Source: Pseudonocardia acidicola
Lineage (GTDB): Bacteria; Actinomycetota; Actinomycetes; Mycobacteriales; Pseudonocardiaceae
Direction: 5' to 3'
Assembly: GCF_012911935.1 (NCBI RefSeq)
Contig: NZ_JAAXLA010000002.1
Coordinates: 1-64,000 of the forward strand
Length of the DNA: 64,000 nucleotides
Under the pieces are notes generated by a model. The model saw only the letters and a program-made list of their open reading frames with translations. It had not been told where the DNA came from and did not search any database. Below, piece by piece: positions 7,127 to 15,103 of the stretch; the stretch's first letter is position 1, and every line of letters starts with the position of its first letter. A program made the position numbers and the translations under genes.

Positions 7127-8737
7127 TCAGGCCGCGGTGAGGACGACCCAGCTGCCGGGGCCGGTCGCGGCCAGCGCGACCAGCGCGCCACGCGGAGCAG
7201 CCGCCAGCAGCCGGGCCGCGGCGACGCTCGTCACGTCCACCGCGCGGTCCCGCACGGTGAACGTCCGCGTCGACCCGGCCGAGTAGCGGACCGTGATCGG
7301 TGCACCCACGAGCACGCCGTCGACCAGTGCGGGCGAGCCGAGCGTGATCACCGTGTGACCGCCGCTCGACCACACCCCACCGCCCCCGGCGGGGGCCTCC
7401 GGCAGCCCGGTGGCCCGTTGCGCGACCGGTGCGAGCTCGACCGTCCCGCCCGGCAGCGTCGCCGCGGTCGCCGTCGCCGGCACGGCGATCCGCGGAGCCG
7501 CGGTGCTGGCCGGCGGCGGGGCCACCGGAGCCGGCGTGCCCGAACGGGCGGCGACCGACGGCGCCGATCCTGCGGTAGTCGATGCGGGCGACGGCGTCCG
7601 GGCCGGTGGGGTCGTGGGAGCCGGTGGCCCAGCGGGCGCCGGCCCCGCGCGCCCCGGACCCGGTCCGGGCGTAGGCCCGCCGGGCACGGTCCCCGGGTCC
7701 GCAGCGGTGAACGGGCCGGCCGTGCCCGACGGCGCGGCGGGCTGCGCGCCGGGGCCGTTGCGGACCACGCCCGGCGACCCGTCGGCCGGAGGCCGGCCCG
7801 GTATGGGCACGACCAGCTGCACAGTGCTCGGCGTGTGCGCCGATTCCTCGTCGGCCGCAGCGATCGCGGCCGCCGCGGTGACCGCCTCCGGGGGCAGCGC
7901 GACACCCGGCTCCGGCAGTGGTCCCCGGGGCAGCGGGGCCGGCGGCGCGTCGAAGATCAACGGCGACGCCGCCGGGTCGGACGGCTGCGACGCCTGCGGC
8001 GCCTCCAGCAGCAGCCCCGCGAGCGGCACACCGGTGGCGGCCGGACGGGTCGCACCGAGGTAGTCGTCGCCGCGCCACCGGTAGTAGGCGGTCTGGACGG
8101 GCTTGCCGAACGTCGGCGCGTTCACCATCCGGCTGTCGCCGATGTACATGCCGACGTGGTGCACCTTCCCCGGAGAGCCGTAGAAGATCAGGTCACCGGG
8201 TTGCAACGGGGCGCCCGCCGTGACGTGCGGGCCACGGTTGTACTGGGTCTGCGCGGTGCGCGGGAGCGCGATCCCGGCGGCGGCGTAGCTGAACGTGGTG
8301 AGGCCCGAGCAGTCGAAGCCGCGGTCCCCGTTGGCCGGACCGTTGCCTCCCCACTGGTAGGGCAGCCCGATCTGCGCCATCGCGGTCTGCACCGCGACCT
8401 CGGCCCTGCCGTCGGGCACGCGGTTGGTGAACTCGGCCGGCCGCAGCTGCAGCGTCGAGGCCGGTTCGGCGTTCGGCGCCGAGGCCCGGGACCCGCCGGA
8501 CAGCAGCCCGCTGAGCACGCCGCCGGTGCGCGGCGTGTCGCCGGGGTGGCCGTGCGCAGCCGCAGTGGAGTCCGAGGCGGCGCGCACCGTGACCGTCGTG
8601 ACGGGGCTCGCGGACGGCGGGGTGCCGAACGTCATCACACCGAGCAACGCGGCCAGTGCCCACGTCGACGTGGTGAACCACCGGCGCCGGCCACCACCGG
8701 TCCGCAGGTCCGGCACCCGATCATCGCGCATCGTCAT
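7127..8737 (-). CDS. NlpC/P60 family cell-wall endopeptidase, long Pro-rich tail
   Basis: 536-residue exported peptidoglycan endopeptidase. The N-terminus MTMRDDRV precedes a hydrophobic segment (about residues 28-45, signal or anchor). The NlpC/P60 core at about 115-220 carries catalytic Cys143 in FDCSGL and His in VHHVGMYIG, and ends WRGDDYLGATRPA. A roughly 300-residue low-complexity Pro/Ala/Gly region follows. The last 80 residues contain ordered stretches (GGHTVITLGSPALVDGVLVG) that may form a small C-terminal domain. The start at 8737 has GGGAAGG 6 nt upstream. Paralogue of the gene at 1-1078; both flank the two-component/GH16 island. Confidence 0.88.
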   Translation of the reverse strand: MTMRDDRVPDLRTGGGRRRWFTTSTWALAALLGVMTFGTPPSASPVTTVTVRAASDSTAAAHGHPGDTPRTGGVLSGLLSGGSRASAPNAEPASTLQLRPAEFTNRVPDGRAEVAVQTAMAQIGLPYQWGGNGPANGDRGFDCSGLTTFSYAAAGIALPRTAQTQYNRGPHVTAGAPLQPGDLIFYGSPGKVHHVGMYIGDSRMVNAPTFGKPVQTAYYRWRGDDYLGATRPAATGVPLAGLLLEAPQASQPSDPAASPLIFDAPPAPLPRGPLPEPGVALPPEAVTAAAAIAAADEESAHTPSTVQLVVPIPGRPPADGSPGVVRNGPGAQPAAPSGTAGPFTAADPGTVPGGPTPGPGPGRAGPAPAGPPAPTTPPARTPSPASTTAGSAPSVAARSGTPAPVAPPPASTAAPRIAVPATATAATLPGGTVELAPVAQRATGLPEAPAGGGGVWSSGGHTVITLGSPALVDGVLVGAPITVRYSAGSTRTFTVRDRAVDVTSVAAARLLAAAPRGALVALAATGPGSWVVLTAA

Positions 8738-9096
8738 GTCGGGCCTTCCCGAATGGTCGACTGTGGATGGCCAACCGAGCATGCCGGGTGCGCCCGTAGC
8801 CGTCACCACGCACACGGGCGATATCTCAAGCGTTCGTGCGGAGCCGAACGGACTACACTCCGTGCAGGTCAGAAGGCCGACCCTCGTCGCGCGGCCGCCG
8901 CCGGACAGCAGCGATCCGAGCGGGATGAAGATCTGCGAGACGGGCTTCTCGATCGCTCCGGATCCTCCGGGCGATCGCGGTGCCGGTCCGGCCCACGGTC
9001 GTTCGGGGACGACCGGACCGAACCCCGGCAGGCCGGATCTCGCCGGCGTACCGAGAACGGACACGGTTCGCGGCCGCGACGTGCTTGGCTAGCGGC
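8738..9096. other. Divergent intergenic region, no gene seen
   Basis: It separates the NlpC/P60 (-) and enoyl-CoA hydratase (+) starts. A TACACT box at 8854-8859 on the + strand is a plausible -10 element for the hydratase gene, which would give a long leader. No supported ORF or clear operator was seen. Confidence 0.4.
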
Positions 9097-9861
9097 ATGG
9101 ACTTCGTCGACGTGGTCGATTCCGGTGGGGTGCGCACGCTGACCCTGAACGAGCCGAAGCGACGCAACGCGCTGTCGCTGGAGATGCGGGTGGAGTTGCG
9201 CGACGCCGTGCGCGCTGCGATGGACGACGCGCGCTGCCGGGTGGTGGTGCTGACCGGGGCGGGCGGGTTCTTCTGCGCCGGCGGGGACATCAGCTCGATG
9301 AGCGCGGACCCCGCAGCCGGCGAGTACCGGCTGCGGGTGCTCTCCGAGCTGGCCGAGGCGCTGGCGGGCGGCCCCAAGCCGGTGGTCGCCGCGGTCGAGG
9401 GCGGCGCGTTCGGCGCGGGGCTCTCGCTCGTCGCGCTCGCCGATCACGTCGTGGCTGCCGACGACGCCCGCTTCTGCGCCTCGTTCGGCACCATCGGCCT
9501 CGGCACCGACGGCGGCCTGTCCTGGTCGCTGCCGCGCCGGATCGGCCGGGGCCGCGCCACCGAGATGATCATGTTCGGCGAGGTGATGGAGGCGGCGCAG
9601 GCGCAGCGGATCGGCCTGGTGGAGCGACTGACGGCTCCCGGCACCGCGCTCGAGGCCGCACAGCACCGCGCGGCGTTGTTGGCGGCCCGGTCCCGGGATG
9701 CGCTGGCCGCGAACAAGGCCGCCCTCAGCGGTGCGCACGCCGACCTGACAGCCCTGCTGGCCACGGAGAAGGAGGCCCAGCTGACGCTACTGGCCGGGCC
9801 GGACTTCGCGGAGGGCCGGGCAGCGTTCTTCGAGAAGCGGAAGGCGGTCTTCCCGGCCTGA
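9097..9861 (+). CDS. Enoyl-CoA hydratase/isomerase family protein
   Basis: 254-residue crotonase-fold enzyme for beta-oxidation-type hydration or isomerisation of acyl-CoA. It shows the CoA/oxyanion-hole segments GFFCAGGDISSM (about 62-73) and EGGAFGAGLSLV (about 103-114), and a C-terminal DFAEGRAAFFEKRKAVF typical of the family. At the usual first catalytic Glu position the sequence reads FGTIGLGTDGG; Asp replaces the second Glu, so true hydratase activity is uncertain. It stands alone, convergent with the reductase-like gene at 9872. Confidence 0.88.
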   Translation: MDFVDVVDSGGVRTLTLNEPKRRNALSLEMRVELRDAVRAAMDDARCRVVVLTGAGGFFCAGGDISSMSADPAAGEYRLRVLSELAEALAGGPKPVVAAVEGGAFGAGLSLVALADHVVAADDARFCASFGTIGLGTDGGLSWSLPRRIGRGRATEMIMFGEVMEAAQAQRIGLVERLTAPGTALEAAQHRAALLAARSRDALAANKAALSGAHADLTALLATEKEAQLTLLAGPDFAEGRAAFFEKRKAVFPA

Positions 9862-9871
9862 CCCGGACTCG

Positions 9872-10414
9872 TCAGACGACGCGCAGCCAGAGGTTCGTCG
9901 CGCCCGGTGCGTGGGTCAGGCTGACGCGTTCGAGCTTGACGTTGGTCCCGCCCGGGTGGTCGAACAGCCGGACGCCGTCGCCGAGCATGACGGGCGCGAC
10001 GCACACGAGGATCTCGTCGAGCACGCCCGCATCGAGGCACTGCCGGGCGACCTCGGCGCCGAGAACGTTGACATATTTGTCACCGGCGGCGGCCTTGGCC
10101 GCGGCGACGCCGCTGTCGAGGTCGGCGACGAAGGTGACACCCGGCACCGGCGTCGCGGGGGCGTGGTGGGTGAGCACGAACTGCGGGCCGCTCCACCCGC
10201 CACCGAACGGCTTGCCCTCCTTGTCCGGGACGCCCTTGTGCGGATCGTCGCCGCGGAAGGTGCGGTTGCCGACGAGAAGCGCACCGATCTTGCCGATCAC
10301 CTCGTCGATGGGCGGGTTGGGCCCGAGGTGCTCGGTCAACCAGGACATGTCGCCACCGGGGCCTGCGATGAAGCCGTCCAGTGACATGGTGGCTGAGTAC
10401 AGGATCTTGGCCAT
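9872..10414 (-). CDS. Dihydrofolate reductase / RibD C-terminal domain protein
   Basis: 180-residue NADPH-dependent reductase-fold protein of the RibD_C/DHFR-like family. The start MAKILYSATMSLDGFIAGPG is the typical first strand of this family and VLGAEVARQCLDAGVLDEI the characteristic middle helix. Start 10414 follows GGAGGTAGGCC. Physiological substrates of this subfamily are generally unknown; riboflavin or folate roles should not be assumed. Confidence 0.85.
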   Translation of the reverse strand: MAKILYSATMSLDGFIAGPGGDMSWLTEHLGPNPPIDEVIGKIGALLVGNRTFRGDDPHKGVPDKEGKPFGGGWSGPQFVLTHHAPATPVPGVTFVADLDSGVAAAKAAAGDKYVNVLGAEVARQCLDAGVLDEILVCVAPVMLGDGVRLFDHPGGTNVKLERVSLTHAPGATNLWLRVV

Positions 10415-10566
10415 GGCCTACCTCCGTCGAGATCACTGTGGTTCTTGCCTGTTGAGACCCCGGATCGCGGCCGAACTCATCGGTGCCGGATTCGCGATCG
10501 CGAATCGATTCCCGACAGCCTTGCGGTGGCGCCCGTTTCGTCGGTTTTCGACCGTATGTTCGAGTC

Positions 10567-10860
10567 ATGGAAGCGGAACCGGCGGGATGGGCGGAGATAT
10601 CGCCCGGCCCCGAACTCGGTGCCGCGCTCGACGGCCTGGATCTCGCGACGGTGCCGAACGCCGAGGTGGTCGGGGTGCTGTTCGCGAGCTGGCAGATCTC
10701 GCACGCGAACGCCCGGTTCTTCGAGGCGATGGTGGAGGTCGGCCGCGCGGTGCCGGTCCCCGGCGGCGCGGCGAGGCGCGCTCCACCCGGCTCCGGACAC
10801 ATCCGGGATCGGTTGGAGCGCGCCCGGGTGGCACGCCGGCCGGTGGCAGGCCAATCGGGT
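10567..10860 (+). pseudogene. 5' fragment of a DUF222/HNH endonuclease-type gene
   Basis: Translation from the ATG gives PGPELGAALDGLDLATVPN and SHANARFFEAMVEVGRAVP, closely resembling the N-terminus of actinobacterial DUF222 proteins that end in an HNH nuclease domain. After about 60 residues the similarity stops and the frame runs into low-complexity Arg/Pro and then into the 3' end of the convergent dehydrogenase gene. The remaining 300-400 residues including HNH are gone. Confidence 0.6.
10775..10824. terminator. Hairpin with 11-bp arms
   Basis: GGCGCGCTCCA (10775-10785) pairs with its complement at 10814-10824 around a 28-nt loop. It sits 44 nt beyond the stop of the acyl-CoA dehydrogenase gene on the minus strand, so it may terminate that transcript. 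Confidence 0.45.
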
Positions 10861-10867
10861 GCGCACC

Positions 10868-12013
10868 TCAGGGCGCGAACTCCCGGCCCAGCAACTGCCG
10901 AGCCACCACCAGTTTCGCTATCTGTGCCGTCCCGTCGCCGATCTGCAGACCGATCACGTCGCGCAGCCGCTGGCCCTGCGGGTTGTCCGTCGACCAGGCG
11001 GCGTGACCGAAGGTGAGCAGGGCCTGGTGCACGACCTCCATGCCGAGCTTGGGCGCCCACCACTTGGCCATGTTGGCCTGCACGGTGTGGTCCAGGCCCT
11101 GGTCCTTGCGCCACAGCGCCTCGTAGCAGAGGTGCCGGGCCCCGGCGAGGTAGGTCGCCGACTCCACCAGCGGGAACGCCAGGCCCTGGTTCTTCCCGAT
11201 CGGGGCGCCGAACGCCTCCCGGGTCCGGGCGTAGTCGAACGCGTCGTCCAGTGCGGCCGCCGCGATGCCCAGGCACATCAGCCCGATGATCGCCCGGGAG
11301 TAGTCGAACCCGCGCATCACCGACACGAACCCGGCTCCGTCGGCGCCGATGAGATCGTCCCGGCCCACCCGCAGCCCGTCGAAGTACAGCGACGCGCGAC
11401 CGATCGACCGGCTGCCCAGGTCGTCGAGCGGGGTGCGGGACAGGCCCGGAGCGTCCAGCCGCACGAAGAACGCACTGATCCCGCGAGCACCAGCACCGCC
11501 GGTCCGCGCGAACACCACCGCGACGTCGGCGTACATGCCCAGCGTGATCGAGGTCTTCTCCCCCACCAGCCGCCAGCCGTCGCCGTCGGGCTCGGCGCGC
11601 AGCGTCAGGTGCGCGGCATCCGAGCCGGCGCCGGGCTCGGTCAGGCACAGCGCCGGCACCGTCTCCCCCGATGCGATCGGCGGCAGCCAGCGCGCGAGCT
11701 GCTCCTCGGTCGCGTTGGCGACCAGGATGTCGGCGATCAGGGCGCTGTTGAGCAGCAGGTAGCACACGTTGACGTCGGCGCGGGAGATCTCCTCGGCGGC
11801 CAGTCCGGTGGTCACGGCGTCGGCCCCCTGGCCGCCGAACCGCTCCGGGATCCGCAGCCCGGTCAACCCCATGCCGGCCAGTTGTCCCGGCAGCTCCGGG
11901 CGCATCACGCCGGCCCGGTCGTCGGACTGGTAATGCGGCGCGAGCGCCGTCGTAGCGAACCGTCGAAGCTCTTTGCGGAAAGACTCCTGGTCGTCGTCGA
12001 AGGCGAAATCCAC
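10868..12013 (-). CDS. Acyl-CoA dehydrogenase family protein with Asp at the catalytic-base position
   Basis: 381-residue FAD-dependent acyl-CoA dehydrogenase. The N-terminal helical domain, the beta-domain substrate/FAD motif LCLTEPGAGSDAAHL (about 122-136) and the C-terminal bundle are complete. The usual catalytic motif YEGT is GDGT here (Asp360). Asp in that position is known from cyclohexene-carboxyl-CoA type dehydrogenases that use an Asp base, so an alicyclic or otherwise unusual acyl-CoA is possible; that is inference. The start is GTG at 12013. It is divergent from the F420-type oxidoreductase gene across a 113-bp gap. Confidence 0.88.
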   Translation of the reverse strand: MDFAFDDDQESFRKELRRFATTALAPHYQSDDRAGVMRPELPGQLAGMGLTGLRIPERFGGQGADAVTTGLAAEEISRADVNVCYLLLNSALIADILVANATEEQLARWLPPIASGETVPALCLTEPGAGSDAAHLTLRAEPDGDGWRLVGEKTSITLGMYADVAVVFARTGGAGARGISAFFVRLDAPGLSRTPLDDLGSRSIGRASLYFDGLRVGRDDLIGADGAGFVSVMRGFDYSRAIIGLMCLGIAAAALDDAFDYARTREAFGAPIGKNQGLAFPLVESATYLAGARHLCYEALWRKDQGLDHTVQANMAKWWAPKLGMEVVHQALLTFGHAAWSTDNPQGQRLRDVIGLQIGDGTAQIAKLVVARQLLGREFAP

Positions 12014-12126
12014 GCCGCGTCCACCCCGCTCCGTTGCCGGTGAGTGCTTATGGTGCCTTCTGCGACGCTAGTGCCCGCCGACGGCGCCGCCCAGGGGTCG
12101 CGGCGGCGCACGGAAGTGGTGGGACA

Positions 12127-13059
12127 TTGGCCCTGCAAGTCGCCGACGCCGGGGTCGGCGTGATGCTGCCGAGCTTCGACCCGTTCCGGCTGGGCCCGCC
12201 GCCGCTGGTCCGCGGTGCGCGGCTCGCCGAGGAGCTGGGGTTCGACTCCGGCTGGGTCGGCGACCATCTGAGCTTCCACCCGCCGGTGCTCGACGCACTC
12301 TGCGCGCTCTCGGCCGCCGCGGCCGGCACCGAGCGGCTGCTCCTGGGGGCCGGCGTGCTGCTGCTGCCGCTGCGCAATCCGGTGTGGACGGCCAAGCAGG
12401 TCGCCACGGTCGCGACCCTGGCGCCCGGCCGGGTGCTGCTCGGCGCGGGCGTCGGGGGCGAGAACCCTGCGGAGTTCGAGGCGGCCGGGGTGCCGGTGAC
12501 CGAGCGCGGCGCCCGGCTCGACGAGTCGGTGCAGATCATCGCTGCGTTGCTGCGCGGCGACGCCGTCGACCATCCCGGTCCGCTGCTGCCCACCCGCTCG
12601 CCCGCTCTCGAGCCGGTGCCCGACCCGGTCCCACTGATCATCGGGGGACGCTCGGACGCCGGGCTGCGCCGCGCCGCCCGGGTCGCGGACGGGTGGCTGG
12701 GCGTGTGGACCTCGCCGGACCGGCTGCGCCGCGCCCACGAACGGCTGCGCGAATGCGCCGAGCAGTACGGCCGGCCGCCGTGCACACCGCTGATGATGGT
12801 GTTCACGCACGTCACCGCCGGTGCGCAGAGCCGGGAGTCGGCGCGGGAGGAGGCCGCACGGTTCGTCGCCGGGCAGTACGGGCTGCCGCTGGCGGCGGTG
12901 GAGCGCTGGAGTCTGATCGGCGGCGCCCACGAGGTCGCCGAGGGCCTCGCGGCGCTGCGGGCGGCCGGCGCGGCGGGTTTCGTGCTGTTCCCGGCCGCGG
13001 CCGATCCGCTGACCCAGTACGAGCGGCTCGCAACGGTCCGCGGGCATCTCGACGGGTAA
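12127..13059 (+). CDS. Luciferase-like (LLM) F420/flavin-dependent oxidoreductase
   Basis: About 310 residues of the TIM-barrel luciferase-like monooxygenase superfamily: GVMLPSFDP strand, EELGFDSGWVGDH (cofactor region), RLLLGAGVLLLPLRNP, LLGAGVGGENPAEFEAAGV and PLIIGGRSDAGLRRAARVADGWLG. These features fit F420-dependent oxidoreductases. The start is uncertain; I took the TTG at 12127, preceded by GGTGGG, because upstream residues are low complexity. Reaction and substrate are unknown. It may share a regulatory gap with the divergent dehydrogenase. Confidence 0.82.
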   Translation: MALQVADAGVGVMLPSFDPFRLGPPPLVRGARLAEELGFDSGWVGDHLSFHPPVLDALCALSAAAAGTERLLLGAGVLLLPLRNPVWTAKQVATVATLAPGRVLLGAGVGGENPAEFEAAGVPVTERGARLDESVQIIAALLRGDAVDHPGPLLPTRSPALEPVPDPVPLIIGGRSDAGLRRAARVADGWLGVWTSPDRLRRAHERLRECAEQYGRPPCTPLMMVFTHVTAGAQSRESAREEAARFVAGQYGLPLAAVERWSLIGGAHEVAEGLAALRAAGAAGFVLFPAAADPLTQYERLATVRGHLDG

Positions 13060-13085
13060 CCCGACCCCCGTTCCACCCGGTCCTG

Positions 13086-13240
13086 GGTTATCGAGGCCTG
13101 CTCCTCGCTCACCCCGACGTGGCCGAGCCGGCGATCGTGGCCATGCCTCGAGCTGGTCGACACGCTCCCCCGGACCCTCACCGGCAAGATCCAGAAGTTC
13201 GCGCTGCGCGAGTTGGCGGCTGCCACCGCTCGTGCGCGGC
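13086..13240 (+). pseudogene. Relic of an acyl-CoA ligase C-terminus
   Basis: One frame reads GLLLAHPDVAEPAIVAMP, the 'head' of the C-terminal subdomain of AMP-forming CoA ligases. Immediately afterwards a shifted frame reads LVDTLPRTLTGKIQKFALREL, the conserved final Lys motif. About 60 residues that should separate these motifs are missing and the frame changes, so this is a doubly damaged remnant. The adjacent intact ligase at 17354 carries the equivalent LPRTASGKIQKFKLRE. Confidence 0.7.
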
Positions 13241-13285
13241 ACATGGCGCTGGAGCACCACGTACCGCGCACAGGCGGCGCAGCCG

Positions 13286-13567
13286 CTACCCGGCGAAGGG
13301 GCCGATCACCGGCTTCCACTCGACGACCTGCTGGTCCACCACCACGCCCTCGGAGACGTAGGGGTCGCCGTCCAGCAGGGTCTTCAGCTCGTCCTGGCCC
13401 GCGGCCTCGACCACCAGCACGCCGCCGGTGCCGTCCACGAAGGGACCGGCCTCCTTCAGCTTGCCCTGACCGACGAGTTCCTTGAGGTAGGCGCCGTGCC
13501 CCGCACGGGCTCCGTCGATCACCGAGGTGTCGTCGGTGTAGCGCCAGATGACGGCATAGAACGACAT
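13286..13567 (-). CDS. YCII-related domain protein
   Basis: 93-residue ferredoxin-like YCII-domain protein beginning MSFYAVIWRYTDD and containing HGAYLKELVGQGKL, with the conserved Asp-rich GDPYVSEGVV stretch near the end (dehydrochlorinase/EthD-like fold). AAGGAGAT sits close upstream of the ATG. It is the last gene of a minus-strand set with the FmdB-type protein, whose 3' end it overlaps by 49 nt, and the lactonase. Catalytic role unknown; YCII proteins often occur in small-molecule catabolic clusters. Confidence 0.85.
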   Translation of the reverse strand: MSFYAVIWRYTDDTSVIDGARAGHGAYLKELVGQGKLKEAGPFVDGTGGVLVVEAAGQDELKTLLDGDPYVSEGVVVDQQVVEWKPVIGPFAG

Positions 13568-14031
13568 CCGATCTCCTTCTCTCGAACAACCTGGGGCGAG
13601 ACGGCGAGCGAGCTCGGGGCCTGCGCGGGCGCGGGAGCCGGGGTCGATGCGACGGGCCCGCCGGCGAACGTGGTGACCACCGACGCGTTGGGGTCCAGGG
13701 TCCCGGCCTTGATCGCCTTCTCCTGGTAGGCGATCTCCCGCTCGAGCGCCCGGTTGTCGCCGCGCGCCCGCGCGGTGAGCATCCGGGCGGCTGTCGGGGT
13801 CAGCGTGCAGGTTCCCGGGATGCCCGGCGCGTGCCCGCACGCCCCGCCACTGCCGGTCCGCGGCTCGACGGGCCTGGGCTCCGGCGCACCGGTGAGCAGC
13901 GCCCCGCCGAACTGCCGGCGGGCCGGTGCCCCGCACCGGCCGCACGCGGCCTCGGCCGGCACGGGACGCGCGACCCAGTGCTCGGTGCGCGCCCCGCAGC
14001 CGCGGCAGCGGTAGTCGACGAGGACACCCAT
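13519..14031 (-). CDS. FmdB-type zinc-ribbon protein
   Basis: 170 residues. The N-terminus has paired Cys motifs CRGCG (Cys9/Cys12) and CGRCG (about Cys30/Cys33) of a zinc ribbon like that in FmdB regulatory proteins. The middle contains ACGHAPGIPGTCTLT and a helical ALEREIAYQEKAIKAGT; the C-terminus is low complexity. Its start overlaps the lactonase stop by one base, so both are probably co-translated. It may serve as a zinc-binding scaffold or regulator of the neighbouring enzymes; no direct evidence. Confidence 0.75.
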   Translation of the reverse strand: MGVLVDYRCRGCGARTEHWVARPVPAEAACGRCGAPARRQFGGALLTGAPEPRPVEPRTGSGGACGHAPGIPGTCTLTPTAARMLTARARGDNRALEREIAYQEKAIKAGTLDPNASVVTTFAGGPVASTPAPAPAQAPSSLAVSPQVVREKEIGCRSMPSSGATPTTPR

Positions 14032-14813
14032 CAGTCGATGGCCTCGCCGAGGGCCTTCAGCTTCGCCCAGTCATCGGGGTCGTGCTGAATGATGATCGTG
14101 GCGTCGTTGGCGTGCGCGATCTGCTTGAGCCTGCGGATCGAGTGCACGGCGTCGAGCGTGCTGTAGTCCGACGGCATCGGCAGGTCGTCGGACAGCGCCT
14201 CCGGCACGTGCACGGTGTCGCCGGTGAGCATGATGTTCTGGTTCGGCAGCCGGACGAGCACGCTGCTGTTGCCGGGGGTGTGCCCGGGCAGGCTGAGGAT
14301 CTGGATGCTGCCGTCGCCGAACAGGTCGTGGTCGCCGGTGAGCGGGTTCCAGTTGAAGCCGCGGGCAGGCTCGATGTCGGCGGTGCGGAAGAACACCGAC
14401 GCCGCGGGCATCGGCCAGTAGGCGTAGGCCAGGTCCGGCGCCCCGATGTAGAACCGGGCGTTCGGGAAGAGCTTGATCGCGCCGGTGTGGTCGAAGTGCG
14501 AGTGCGTGATGATCACGTGGGTGATGTCGTCGGCCTTGAAGCCGACGGCCTCCAGCTGCTTGTCCACCCGCAGGTCGGAGGTGTACTCCAGGCCGAGGTG
14601 GGTGGCGAGTTCGCCGTAGGTGCCTTCCGGGTCGTCGACGGCCTCCGGGGCGATGCCGGTGTCGACCAGCACCAGCCCGCGGGGGTGCTGGATGACGTAG
14701 GTCGGGACCGGGATGTAGATGTTGCCGGTGCCGCCGACGACCAGCAGGCCGCGGTCCAGAGTGAACTTCGCGCCGTCGAGTGCCCACAGCTTCGTGGCTG
14801 TGCCGGTTGTCAT
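14031..14813 (-). CDS. Metallo-beta-lactamase-fold hydrolase, N-acyl homoserine lactonase-like
   Basis: 260-residue metallo-hydrolase. The metal site is plain: HSHFDHTG (HxHxDH), GHTPGN (third His), TGDT (bridging Asp) and a late His in QHDPDDW. The spacing and the tyrosine-bearing AYAYWPMP region resemble AHL/lactone lactonases more than beta-lactamases. The start at 14813 (MTTGTATK) follows GAGAGGAC. It leads a set with the FmdB and YCII genes. The promoter 160-200 nt upstream shares its layout with that of the luciferase-like gene at 15104-16312, suggesting that the two enzymes act together on a lactone-containing route. Confidence 0.88.
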   Translation of the reverse strand: MTTGTATKLWALDGAKFTLDRGLLVVGGTGNIYIPVPTYVIQHPRGLVLVDTGIAPEAVDDPEGTYGELATHLGLEYTSDLRVDKQLEAVGFKADDITHVIITHSHFDHTGAIKLFPNARFYIGAPDLAYAYWPMPAASVFFRTADIEPARGFNWNPLTGDHDLFGDGSIQILSLPGHTPGNSSVLVRLPNQNIMLTGDTVHVPEALSDDLPMPSDYSTLDAVHSIRRLKQIAHANDATIIIQHDPDDWAKLKALGEAID

Positions 14814-14974
14814 CGTGAGGCGTCCTCTCCCGTGGGCGACGACCCGGAGGACGACGGATGTCGGCCCAGCGTGATCCACTGTGGACCGACGGGGCGGGTC
14901 GTCCCGGGTGGCGTCGTACTGGCGTTCGTCCGATGGGCCGGGGCGGCCACCGGTGAGAAGCGGATCTTCCCGTC

Positions 14975-15020
14975 GGCGAACGCTAGTGGCGGAGCGCACA
15001 CCGGCACGTCCCATATTCAG
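14975..15020 (-). promoter_or_regulatory. Promoter/operator module A (lactonase operon)
   Basis: Read on the + strand it contains GGCGAACGCTAGTGG (14975-14989) and, 32 nt on, CGTCCCATATTCAG (15007-15020). On the minus strand this becomes an AATAT-GGACG upstream box, then CCACTAGCGT with a TAGCGT -10-like hexamer directed toward the lactonase gene. The same two boxes at identical spacing occur at 16430-16475. Confidence 0.6.
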
Positions 15021-15103
15021 ACACGACCATGAGTTGCCGGACGCGCGGTCGGGGTGGCCGGGCCGGCGGCACCGGCTCGGCCACCCGTCATCCCGGGCCG
15101 GGC

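Noticed and set aside
5181-8078. A 2.9-kb open frame on the minus strand opposite the GH16 gene and continuing through the NlpC/P60 tail
   Set aside because: It is antisense to a clear secreted enzyme and out of frame with the NlpC/P60 gene. Its translation is Arg/Gly-rich low complexity. Very high GC leaves such frames open by chance.
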